Both the position numbers and the translations under genes were made by a program. Under the pieces are notes generated by a model. The model had not been told where the DNA came from and searched no databases. It was given only the letters and a program-made list of their open reading frames with translations. Below, one piece after another: positions 13,041 through 23,288 of a stretch of 64,000 nt of DNA; the stretch's first letter is position 1, and each line of letters opens with the position of its first letter. This DNA comes from Trichoplax sp. H2 (lineage: Eukaryota; Placozoa; Uniplacotomia; Trichoplacea). The DNA lies in assembly GCA_003344405.1 (NCBI GenBank), contig NOWV01000175.1, positions 62,001-126,000 of the forward strand. Reading direction: 5' to 3'.

Positions 13041-16000
13041 TTACGGTCCCTGGCATTGGTCACAATTAGCAGAAACTGCGGGCTGGTGCTCTTCAACTTG
13101 TATGGTCGAATGGTGAATATCATATTTCTCACGAATTAATTTTGCTGCAGCCACCAATACTTTTTGATTTGAAATCGATTGATCTATAAATGGTATCATT
13201 ATCAAAAATCATCTTACTGCAACATACTGTAGTAGGACATGACCATACTGAAGTAAAAAACAAGGCATAAAAGGGACGGCAAGTTATAGTAATAATAATA
13301 TAATTAGTGTTTTTTTTGCAAATCCATCGGCCAGTACAAAAGAAAGAAGTAATCCTGTCTTAACGATCATCATTTAAAGCATGTTACCTATTGCAAGATG
13401 GACCGCTAATGCACATGTTGTGGTTGTAAGGCTCCAAAGATGCAAACTATGAGCTGTAGCAACCCCTTCTACACTTTCAAGATCTTTCTTAACGGCTTGA
13501 TAATCAATACTACTAGGAACACCTATACCAACATGATTACGTAATACGTTTATGGACGATAATTGTTAAATTAGTAGCAGCAACATATCAGCATAGTCAA
13601 TTCTAGACATCATTGTCCTAAGGACATTATAGTAGTATTTTCAACCATGACTATAATTAAATATTTCCGTTTATCGAAAAGGAGAATGGCATTACACAAG
13701 AATGATAATTACCTTCCATTAGGACAACCACCGTATCACGTAAGATACTAATTGTCGTTAATAAAACAATAAATGAGAAGATAAATGTGCATATCGGGTC
13801 GGCAATTTTCGCTTGAGGCTATTTAATGAAGAAGAACAACAAGACGATCATTACAATAACGTCATTAGGGTGCTATGGTCGATTATCATCCATATTGATG
13901 TGATAGCATAATATTAGGAATGTATTAAGTAAAATCAACTTACAACATATTTAATGACATAAGCAGCTATTAAGACTCCAATACTTTGTACAAAATCTCC
14001 AATAACGTGGATAAAAGCGGCTCTAACGTTAATATTTTTTTTATCGCCGTGAGAATGTCCATGGGAATGGCCATGCCCATGGGAATGGCCATGTCCACCC
14101 TGATGTAATATTTTACCTAAGCTTTAAATTGTTCAAGAATAAAATTGAATTACACAACTTATATACCGCATTTCTGCAACAGTAGTGATATACTTGTATT
14201 GTGACAAAGTTGAATTCAAGCTTACTTACAAATTGATATCTAGTTTACGACGTATACAGCAAATAGTGTACAATGTGAACGTTCAATGGTATACTGTACA
14301 ACTCAAATAGTCGAAATGCTGTAGATCTGACTTACACAATATTGATAGCGACGCCAGCACCAGCTGTTATAATCATAACATCAGCATCGATATTTGTTTC
14401 ATCAGACATTAAACGATGGACAGCAGCATAAACTAATATTCCAGTCATAATCCAAATGATAATGACCGATAATAAAGCACCTAGTACCTCTGAAAATTGA
14501 TAGTAAATAAACGAATAAGAAAAGGAATTGGTTGACTAGTTGATGATAGTAAAAAAAAGTCAGAACGTGAAATTATTCCATTATTTTGTTTTGCCATCAA
14601 AATGGTTAATATCGCTTACAATCCTATTCATAATTATCATTAATCGACTAATATACGAAATGATCGTGTACGACATCAATTGTACTTTTCAACGTCCATT
14701 TTTCTGCTCTTTGCTATGTTACAGTAGTATAGTGTAGTTACGATTTATCATTTCTATCCAAGCATAAGCGATACGGTTATGAAACTGCTAATTTAGGTTA
14801 GTGGCCATTAAAAGATTGAAATACTCGTAGGTCATTTTGATCCATCAATCAATCATTCATGACAAAGAGCAATCAATGTCGTGCATAGGAAAAAAATAAT
14901 TCAATAATGTCAAGATTGCATTAACTGTCAAGTACTGGTTGCGTAATCATCGAACACTTGTTGTACAGCTATAGTATGTTATTTTTTGCTTTTAATGAAG
15001 TACTCATGAACGGAAACAACTGAAAAGACATAGAAGAGATTGACAGAAGTACGAGAGAAGTAGTTGATCAAGAAGATTTCAAGTTATCAATAGTTAATTA
15101 ATGTTGAACTTTAATTTATTGTTTGTTTTAACCTGCTCGGTAATAGCCAAACGACATTCTCCTCGTCGGCCTTTTTTCCGACAGGTAGATCGCTAATAAA
15201 CTAATTAAAAAACTGGCAAAATCGGATAACATATGGGCAGCATCCGTCATAATAGCCAAACTACCGGCAAAATAGCCACCTAAAAATATATCAAAGAATC
15301 AAGTTAATGAATTTGATTGCTTTATTATTCCAAGTAGATAGAATACAGTAGGTCGAGTTTATTATGGAACAAAAATGTTGTTCTGGCCGTTATTGAGTTC
15401 GCCATGAAAGGAAATGGCATTCAGTGTAGGCCAAAAATGTCGAAAGAATAAACTACTGCAGAACAAAGCTATTTTACGTATTTTCTCTCCATGGAGGCTA
15501 TACTGTAATTTGCTATGGAGACGTAGCATCGGACTTGGTAAAAGGGATTCATGTTGAATTGGTACTCCAAGTAATCCGTTGCATTGATCGTAGCATGGAA
15601 TTAAGTTGGAGACGACGGCATTTTATAGGGTTTAGTGATTGAAATCATTGGGTCATGTAGGTTTTCAAGACAAAGTATACGACATAATGAGGGATTATAA
15701 ATTGTTTTTGAATTTGTAATTAAAGTAATCCGAGTTCAAAAATAAAATAGTGTTGAAATTGTCTTGTCAGGAAAAGAGTACCCAGGGCAAAAATGAAGAC
15801 TTTTTGACCTTTGTAATGGCTAGTACTGTAGACACGCAGTTGCATACAGGAATTCGACTAGATAAGATTGGATGAATATTATCTATCGACACTCTTATTG
15901 ATTATTAGCAACTAAACCATTTTCATTCTACTAAGTTGAATACCGTTGAGGTATTGTCGAATCCATGTTGAAAACGATAGGGGTCACTTTGAACTTGAAA

Positions 16001-17005
16001 ATATCCATGACACATGGTTGAATAGGATGAAATTCATCCATTGCCATGTAACAATCTATTGGTAATTGGGCACTATTTCAATGGATTGTAATTATACTGG
16101 TTTTGAGAAAAGGATGAAGGAATGGATTGGTATTGGTCTAGTGTTTTAACAGGTGATGAGCCCTTGCAATAACCCTGGAGCGTAAAAATGTGGCACGATT
16201 GATGAACTAGCGTTGTCATCCGATCGTCTTGTCCAGTACACTTGGTGCATTGGAGTCATGGATATCGATGGATCGATATAGAAGAATAACAACTCGAGCA
16301 TACTGCAACATTTCCATTTTTCTGCATGGATGAGAATGGCAATAACAAGTAGGAAAGGATGCAAACACAATGAAGGGGGCAAAAAAAAAATGTCGGAAGT
16401 CAGTCAATATTGTTGAAATTGAGTAAATAAATAATGTATTTATGGATAAGTATCTGGACAGGGAGCGTAGACGACGACCAGGATAAAATAAGGCAGAAGG
16501 ATGCCATGAAAAAAAAGGGAAAGAAAAAAACGAGTTGACAACGATACAATGACTTACCAATTACTTCACCGATAACAAATACAAAGCAAACTAATGAGGC
16601 AACCATTAGCCTGGTCTTGGCTTTCTTATTTCCACGATCGTTTTTTTGGTAGGTATGGCAATGATTACTATCCGATGGAAGCGGAATGGACGTTGAGGGA
16701 TGAGGATAGCGTCCGTTCTTGAAGACGATTTTGGCGTTATCACCGTCTAGTAATGGCGCAACATCGGAAATATCTGCTACAAATTCATCGTTACCCTCGG
16801 TTGGTGATCGATTTTGATACAGACCATGGCGAGGATCATAATAATGGTCTTGATTCTCTTGGTTTCGTGATAAGATTGGATTATTCATTTGAAGTGGTAA
16901 ATCGTGCCGACTCTTCACGTTGACAGCAATAGGGGATAGTTCAATCTGATTACTCTCGTCGGCGTTGTCGTCGTCGTCGTTACTCGACGTTACCATCAAC
17001 ATCAT
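13041..17005 (-). CDS. zinc transporter, ZnT2/3/4/8 group of SLC30A, 7 exons
   Basis: Cation-diffusion-facilitator zinc/proton antiporter that loads zinc into vesicles. Exons (minus): 16558-17005, 15133-15279, 14336-14489, 13944-14121, 13713-13818, 13388-13522, 13041-13183; all phases agree and give 436 residues. The acidic, Asp-rich N terminus (about 130 residues) is cytosolic. TM1 follows [14 protein letters not shown]. The zinc site is HDHD: His165 and Asp169 in TM2 (AAHMLSD) and His288 and Asp292 in TM5 (FIHVIGD). Between TM4 and TM5 is a His loop ([17 protein letters not shown], nine His). The C terminus ends CDQCQGP, the CxxCQGP signature of the ZnT2/3/4/8 subgroup. Which vertebrate paralogue is closest cannot be settled by eye. 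The exon 3/4 junction was chosen because it restores the conserved NIVLG-ILHQ reading. Confidence 0.92.
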
Positions 17006-17079
17006 TGGTGTTTAAAATCTATGTATCACTTTGCCCTGCTTTGACAATACACACACACACCATTGGCACAAAAGACGAT

Positions 17080-17166
17080 TTCAATCCCTTGATCCACTGG
17101 AGCTACGAGAGGCAATTTCAATCCCTTGATCCACTTCGAGGCAATTTCAATCCCTTGATCCACTTG
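17080..17166 (+). repeat. three direct copies of TTTCAATCCCTTGATCCACT
   Basis: The 20-bp word TTTCAATCCCTTGATCCACT occurs three times, at about 17080, 17117 and 17147, with spacings of about 37 and 30 bp. It lies just 5' of the zinc transporter start codon (17005, minus strand), so it falls in the promoter or 5' leader. Tandem arrangement could be a simple local duplication or a set of regulatory sites. Confidence 0.7.
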
Positions 17167-17540
17167 AGCACTAAGCCAAGCGGGCTAGACCCTATCGATG
17201 GAGCTGGATGGACGTCCTACAAAAGTGGGTATTCTTCTTTTGGACCTTTTATGCTAGCAAATCGCTGGATGGCCGCGTACAATAGGAGAAAGTGCGGGGA
17301 GTCTACTGCATCATTTGCTTAATTAAATAGTTTTCATTTTTGTTGGTTTTGCAGCAAGGATGATGGATGAAAATAGCCCTGTCAACACATTCGACTAGAA
17401 GGAGAAGACTAGGACATTTTGCAAAAGAAGAACAATATCAACAAGGTTAGCAAGGGAGAGGATTACAATTGGACTTGTGGACTTTGACACAATTGGCCTT
17501 TTGTTTTGTCCAACGCGGGAACACCCATTGTATGGAGAGA

Positions 17541-17635
17541 GTCCAGCCCACGTGACTCGTAGGTTGTATAGAGAGAGAGAGAGTACAACCCACGTGACTC
17601 GTAGGTTGTATACTGTACATACTGTACAGTATACT

Positions 17636-17673
<38 letters not shown>

Positions 17674-17740
17674 CAACCCACGTGACTCGTAGGCTGTGTA
17701 CAAAGTCAGAGAGTACAACCCACGTGACTCTATCTGCAAA
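17541..17740. promoter_or_regulatory. four CACGTG boxes in a duplicated block, with a (GA)n tract
   Basis: CACGTG occurs at 17549, 17591, 17679 and 17721, each inside the longer word CAACCCACGTGACTC (first copy CAGCCCACGTGACTC). Spacing is 42, 88 and 42 bp, so a 42-bp pair has been duplicated. A pure GA tract (about 17641-17670) and a palindromic TACTGTACAGTATAC block lie between the pairs. CACGTGAC is the core of E-boxes bound by USF/MITF/TFE-type bHLH-zipper factors. The cluster is 0.54-0.72 kb upstream of the zinc transporter start codon. The regulatory role is inferred. Confidence 0.55.
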
Positions 17741-17805
17741 GAGAGAATCATAAAAGTACACCCTACAGTATAGCAGCTCTGTCAGGAATGAGTAACTCCA
17801 TGACA

Positions 17806-17930
17806 TTATATAGTATCTACTGTATGTACAGTAACTGTACAGTACCGTAGTGCTTCGATAATTACAGTACAATACAGTGTACAGTACAGTGTACAGTACT
17901 GTAGATACTGTACTGTAGGTAACATTACCA
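17806..17930. repeat. TACTGTAC-type palindrome cluster
   Basis: Contains dense overlapping copies of TACAGTA/TACTGTA, including GTACAGTAACTGTACAGTAC and ACAGTGTACAGTACAGTGTACAGTACTGTA. Same family as the clusters near 10.15 and 28.3 kb. Long minus-strand open frames across it (up to 206 codons) are repeat-encoded and are not annotated as genes. Confidence 0.7.
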
Positions 17931-17949
17931 TTGTATCGAAATTGGATTG

Positions 17950-18002
17950 CGCAGGGTCTGGTCGGTCTGGTCCGATCTGGTCCGGTCCGGTCCGGTTCGG
18001 TA
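17950..18002. repeat. short TCTGGTCCGG-type tandem repeat
   Basis: The sequence GGTCTGGTCGGTCTGGTCCGATCTGGTCCGGTCCGGTCCGG is a degenerate tandem of a 5-10 bp GC-rich unit, an isolated GC-rich island in AT-rich surroundings. It lies between the zinc transporter promoter and the CDK5RAP3 start. Confidence 0.7.
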
Positions 18003-18282
18003 CAGCCTTCCTTTTTCCTCGTCGTCCTTGGTAAAGTGGCAAAGCCTAGAGGGTAAATAGAAATCATTCATTAACTGGCGGTCAAGAGCAATTCCCATTG
18101 CTCAGTATACCTTGAAACGATTGCATCAATTAGCCATTGCCTAAAATTAAAAGCACCTTGGCCAACTTTCATGATATTACGACAAGTGCCATCACTATAG
18201 TACTAGGCAACGGCGAGCTAATCTGAACGGATGAAAGAGAGAGACTGACGATTGCCTGACTGCAAGTGGATTCAATACTGAC

Positions 18283-18369
18283 CGAGAGAAAACATTGATC
18301 GGCATCATTCAACCCATACAATCGTCTAAGTTCAAATTCAAAATCGAAATAGACATCGTCATCAGTCAT
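18283..18369 (-). CDS. possible first exon of an unidentified minus-strand gene
   Basis: An ATG at 18369 opens a 29-codon frame beginning MTDDDVYFDFEFELRRLYGL and ending at a plausible donor (TCG/GTCAGT). In phase with it, an acceptor (CCCTCTAG) at about 18046 leads into a basic frame starting ALPLYQGRRGKRKAV that soon enters the GGTCC repeat. The composition of the first part looks coding, but no family is recognised and no complete gene could be built. It would be divergent from CDK5RAP3, sharing its promoter. Confidence 0.22.
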
Positions 18370-18382
18370 CAGGGACGACAAA

Positions 18383-21300
18383 ATGGTAGGTTCAATTTTT
18401 CAAGCGTTCTTCCATATTCATAGAAGGGATGCATTCGATATCCTATTCTCATTGCAGTACAATCATGGTATGCTTAACGTACAGTATTTCTCCTATCCAT
18501 ACTCTATCTAAACACTTGATTTTGTATCAACCTTTGAATCGCTATAGAGTCGAAATCAAGCAGCTACGCCGGAAGCAATCATCCCTATCGATATTCATTA
18601 TAGCAAATTATTAGGTAATAGCAGACTCTTCTTACACTCCACCTTGCAGTCAATTTAACTTCAGAATGGCGATATGATAGTATCCATCATACAGGTCTTG
18701 GATACATCGTTGAATCGATAAATCGATCCGTATTAGTTTGAAGACTGTAGGTAGCGATGTACAATATCGATTGGAAGAAATAGGATTACGATCAGATCGA
18801 TCCCTGTTAGTTGAAAGACTGTAGGTAGCGATGTACAATATCGATTGGAAGAAATAGGATTATGATGAGATCGATCCCTGTTAGTTGAAAGACTGTAGGT
18901 AGCGATGTACAATATCGATTAGAAGAAATAGGATCACGATCAGATCGATCCCTGTTAGTTGAAAGACTGTAGGTAGCGATGTACAATATCGATTGGAAGA
19001 AATAGGATTACGATCAGATCGATCCCTGTTAGTTGAAAGACTGTAGGTAGCGATGTACAATATCGATTAGAAGAAATAGGATCACGATCAGATCGATCCC
19101 TGTTAGTTGAAAGACTGTAGGTAGCGATGTACAATATCGATTAGAAGAAATAGGATCACGATCAGATCGATCCCTGTTAGTTGAAAGACTGTAGGTAGCG
19201 ATGTACAATATCGATTGGAAGAAATAAGATTACTTGTCTTGAAGTTGCTCCATTNNNNNNNNNNNNNNNNNNNNTCTAAACACTTGATTTTGTATCAACC
19301 TTTGAATCGCTATAGAGTCGAAATCAAGCAGCCACGCCGGAAGCAATCATCCCTATCGATATTCATTATAGCAAATTATTAGGTAATAGCAGACTGTTCT
19401 TCCACTCCACCTTGTAGTCAATTTAACTTCAGAATGGCGATATGATAGTATCCATCATACAGGTCTTGGACACATCGTTGAATCGATAGATCGATCCCTG
19501 TTAGTTGAAAGACTGTAGGTAGCGATGTACAATATCGATTGGAAGAAATAGGATCACGATCAGATCGATCCCTGTTAGTTGAAAGACTGTAGGTAGCGAT
19601 GTACAATATCGATTGGAAGAAATAAGATTACTTGTCTTGAAGTTGCTCCATTGTAGTTGGAAAAGCGATGATACTCTACGTCATCCTTTTAATCAAATAC
19701 TCCAAACTAATCAAATGATCGTGAAGTACAGTATACCATCGTGTTTATTCTACACCTCTACTATGTACTCGTATATTCCACTTCATCGTTTCAAACAGCA
19801 CATACAGTATATTGCCTGGAAAGTGTTCAAAGCAAATTTGACTTGAGTAGCCCCTGGTAGAGACGTTTATAATATCGTAGATTACAATACACTGACACCA
19901 TCAGATAATGATGTTTCTTAAAGTCAAGACATATTACACCTGAAAATAAAGCAAAAAAATCCATTATCATTCCAGATTGGCTTATTGATAGGAAGCATTG
20001 CAAAGGTGATTGGAGGGATCAAACGCTACAAATTCGAGAAAAAATCAACAATGCTATTCAAGATATGCCCGAAAACGATGAAATTAAACAGCTGTTATCT
20101 GGCACTTGTAAGTAGTAATGAAGATAATAAAGACGTAGAGAACATCGTACCAATATTGAAAGCAATGGCAGGAGGTCATAGCCCTACTTTCAATCCAATA
20201 GTATTATTCTTTGGATAAGTCGTTGACATAGAGCAGTTAATAACAGTACTACATGCCTTATGGAGAGTCTACTACACCATTGTACATTGATCAAACTCTG
20301 TATCATAATTCTCTTTCAGCACAAATACTGTATATCTTTAATCAAGAATAGAGAGGTTCAAGATCTCCTTTATACGCGTATGATAGCATTGATAATTGTT
20401 ATTAATCAATCGTCGCAACCTATCGGTAGTCCAGCTAATTCTAACAAACATCAACGGATGTAAATAAATTTCTGCCAAGATCGCCTATTATACGAGTTTT
20501 ATGTCATATCAATAAGCACTACTTATTTTTCTCGCTCACTAGATATTCATTATTTTCATTGCCTAAAAATTATCGAAGTATTAAAAATATCTGAATCTGC
20601 CACTAAAAATATATTCGGACGATATTCTTCAAAAAGGATGAAGGTAATGCTGTACAGCGATTATGATGATTGATTGTCTATTTTTACCAATGACTGTCTT
20701 TATAGATAATCGTTATGATGATTATTGCGATTGTGGCTATCATGCCTCCCTAATTCATAATAGTTTAGTCAACGTATAATGTCATAACTATAAAACAGCT
20801 TGCTTCGTATTTATTATTTTTAAGGATTGGCAACAAATCGTAGCCATGTATGAAGCAGATAGCATCGGATTAGGTACATCTCCACTTCCATTTAGGTGTA
20901 TTAACCGACATGGTGTAGTACACGTCATGTATCAGCCACAAAAATTCAATAGTATAATCAAAATCGACTTTATTAACGTGATCACTTTGCATTGACTTTA
21001 CTTGTGTAGCCGAAGCAGCCGATATGTTGATGAGAAATGTGAACTATGAAATTGCAGCTTCCAAAAAAAACATTGGAAAGTGTCAACAACAGCTTAGGGT
21101 AAATTACCTACATTGTGTTATACTTACAGTATTCTACATTCAATGGAATTCAAATGACCTCTTATTTTTACTGATGTTACTACCACCAATACAATAGCTG
21201 ATGGTCTTGGATATAATATAATTATAGGACTTAACAAGGAAAGAAAGCGAATATACATCAAATGCTAGTATATTCCGGAATAAATTTTTACAGACTTGCA

Positions 21301-23288
21301 AACAAATTGGAATCCAGGTATCTGCATTCGAATGTAATTGTTCTCTTGCTACTGTACGTCTACGTTAGGATTAACAACCGAGTAAACAGCTCTTATTAAC
21401 CCAACATAGTGAACATCATAATAAACTACTACTGCGTTTTTGCAATTGACAGGGTAAAAATATCAAAGCTGAACTCAATGAACTGTTGCAGACATTACCA
21501 GAACTTTATGACGACTTAGTAACAGATTCCAAGCAACTGAGTAAAGCCTACGAATTTTATCGAGCTTTTGTTACCTTTTTAGATGATTCGTAAGTGAAAA
21601 TGCTTAATTATGTTCGTGCTTAACCTAATAGCATCTGAAATACTCAGCCCCAGAACCAGTAGCTAATAGTCATTAGTCAATATTTTGACTAAAAGGTCTA
21701 CTTCTTTCCATTCATTTGAATGAATCTTTTGATAGCAATGGAGAAGGTAAACAATTAGATATTTTACCATTACTAAAGTGCATCATCAATAAAGGAAACA
21801 TTACAGTTTATGAATGGAAAACTGGCCAGCCTCCTCCAGTTAGTTAAATTCATGAGTTCTCTCAAAACTTTCCAGAACTCTTTGGCCTTCATCACGCTTT
21901 CAATTAATAATTCTATATTTTCTCTTAAAAAGGAAAAAGCACTCATGACGGCTCGTGCTAAAAATCAACAAAAGTCTGAAGCAGATCCAGCTACTGTAGG
22001 CGGTTTTATAAACTAGATTTAGCACGATTGATATTTATCAAATCTATAGTCATATCTTACTTGATCTATGTCAGGATACTATAGACTTTGGTGACCTGGA
22101 TTTAACCACCGGCTCGCCTGACACAATCGATTTTGGCGATTCAAATACGATCGACTATGGAGATTCAAATGCGATTGACTTTGGCGATAATACAAACGAA
22201 ATTGATTTTGGAGATGAAAACAATGCAATTGACTATGGTGATGAAATTAATTTTGACATTAGCGTTGAAAACGGCGATACTACATCTAACAACCAAGAAC
22301 AAAGTAAATATTACTAGACATGATTACAGCTACATTTGCAATTCATTGAAACTTATTTACTGATGTTGACTTATATTTGATTGGTGTAATGTTAATTGCA
22401 GGCTCTACGATCGATGATCAAGATTTAATGACTATTTTAGATGATACTCGTTCAAGAAATTGTTTTATTGACAATTTAACAGAAGTAAGACTCAAAATCG
22501 AAGATTGTAGATGCATTATCATTGCCACAACGCGATTATAAATCCATTATGTTCGTTCTGTATATAATTAGTTGCAGGGTTTCTTTAAGCAACGCGTAAA
22601 TGAAATGTCCGAAGAAGCTAATATAGTCTCTGTTAACCAGGTTTGCATATGTATATGGCATGTACTAATTTCTAAAATTTTAAGCAGTTCGCTAATAAAT
22701 GATACTAAAATGATGCATTAGTTTCAAGACGCTCCACGACAATTGCAGTTGACCTCAACAGAAGAAATATCTTCAATGAAATCAGTTGTAGACAGTATTT
22801 TAGAGAAGCTGACATCCGTTAAAATGCAACACCTGTTCTTGATTAAAACTTCGGAAAGGTAAAAATCGCCCAAATTTCTTCTTACCTTTGCAAAAATTTC
22901 CGCTATAGTACAGGCATTGATACATGATGTATCACATGTTCGGATTTCACTGTAGATATGTCGATCGTTTAGCCGAATCGTTAAAGCAAAAAGAAAATCT
23001 AGCAGAAAAAATGTTAGAATCATTAAAAAACTCGCAGGAGCGTCGTGAGAAAATTAAAGAGCAACTTATTGAAGCAGAGCCCAAGCTTAATAATCTAATA
23101 GCAAAAACTAAAGAACTTCAAACTGAAGTAAGCGATAGAGCTACGCGCTGCTAATTTGTTTATTTGATTTGTAGCTCACAGTTCGTATCAAATACTTTCT
23201 ACTGCTTTATAAATAGGTTGCCGCCGAGTTATCAAAGCGATACCAAAATAGGCCAGTGAATATAATGGGAGAAATCAATTTAATTTAA
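18383..23288 (+). CDS. CDK5RAP3: CDK5RAP3 (C53), UFMylation / ER-phagy adaptor, about 16 exons
   Basis: Partner of UFL1-DDRGK1 in ribosome UFMylation at the ER and receptor for ER-phagy. Exons: 18548-18614, 19976-20107, 20543-20643, 20825-20873, 21010-21098, 21228-21317, 21453-21589, 21736-21838, 21933-21995, 22075-22303, 22402-22484, 22578-22640, 22722-22858, 22956-23127, 23217-23288; all phases agree, about 529 residues. Family hallmarks: IPIDIHYSKLLDWLIDR, IFGRYSSKRMKDWQ, MLMRNVNYEI, CKQIGIQGKNIKAEL, ITVYEWKTG, the acidic IDFGD repeats, ERYVDRLAESLKQK, and the end ELSKRYQNRPVNIMG. The start Met probably sits alone in an upstream exon: ATG/GTAGGT at 18383 or ATG/GTATGC at 18465, both in phase 0 with the exon at 18548 (AGT CGA AAT). 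Exon 18548-18614 reappears at 19316-19382 beyond the N gap, most likely an assembly duplicate. The 63-bp exon 21933-21995 is the least certain. Confidence 0.93.
18721..19239 (+). repeat. 74-bp tandem repeat, 7 copies, in CDK5RAP3 intron
   Basis: Units begin at GATCGATCC at about 18721, 18795, 18869, 18943, 19017, 19091 and 19165, exactly 74 bp apart. Each contains TGTTAGTTGAAAGACTGTAGG and GCGATGTACAATATCGATT. Copies differ at a few positions (GATTGG/GATTAG, GGATTAC/GGATCAC) that co-vary, giving at least two subtypes. The first copy is the most diverged. The array ends in the unique sequence CTTGTCTTGAAGTTGCTCCATT next to the assembly gap. Confidence 0.93.
19255..19274. other. assembly gap (20 N)
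   Basis: Twenty consecutive N. The bases left of the gap (ending GAAGTTGCTCCATT) recur at about 19639-19652, and those right of the gap (from TCTAAACACTTGATTTTG) match 18507 onward. The gap therefore separates two versions of one locus rather than missing unique sequence. Confidence 0.98.
19275..19652 (+). repeat. second copy of 18507-19254 with 2 repeat units instead of 7
   Basis: Matches 18507-19254 nearly base for base, including the CDK5RAP3 exon (19316-19382; one synonymous difference, GCT to GCC Ala) and its flanking introns, but carries two 74-bp units. The length difference, 748 minus 378, is 370 bp, exactly five units. Unique intron sequence continues at 19653. Best read as the alternative allele or an unmerged contig end, not a biological exon duplication. 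Confidence 0.88.
22075..22265 (+). other. array of UFM1/ATG8-interacting motifs inside CDK5RAP3
   Basis: This part of the CDK5RAP3 frame encodes six I-D-[FY]-G-D motifs: DTIDFGD, DTIDFGD, NTIDYGD, NAIDFGD, NEIDFGD and NAIDYGD, followed by a degenerate EINFDI. In other animals and plants the equivalent acidic loop carries a few IDWGD shuffled AIM motifs that bind ATG8 proteins and UFM1. Here the aromatic residue is Phe or Tyr in every copy and the copy number is larger than the three IDWG motifs I know from human CDK5RAP3. Confidence 0.85.

Noticed and set aside
16146-16560. minus-strand frames downstream of zinc transporter exon 1
   Set aside because: They are read-through of intron 1 beyond the GTAAGT donor at 16557; the next family-matching exon is 15133-15279.
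17005-17322. 105-codon plus-strand frame upstream of the zinc transporter
   Set aside because: Its central part is the three 20-bp direct repeats, and it overlaps the promoter or leader of the minus-strand gene. No coding character outside the repeats.
17447-18067. 206-codon minus-strand open frame
   Set aside because: It runs through the GGTCC repeat, TACTGTAC palindromes and a GA tract; its product is low-complexity (runs of Ser-Leu and Tyr-Cys-Thr), and overlapping frames give equally long readings. Repeat artefact.
18721-19239. CRISPR-like regular repeat array
   Set aside because: Units are contiguous 74-bp tandem copies with no unique spacers, in an intron of an animal gene.
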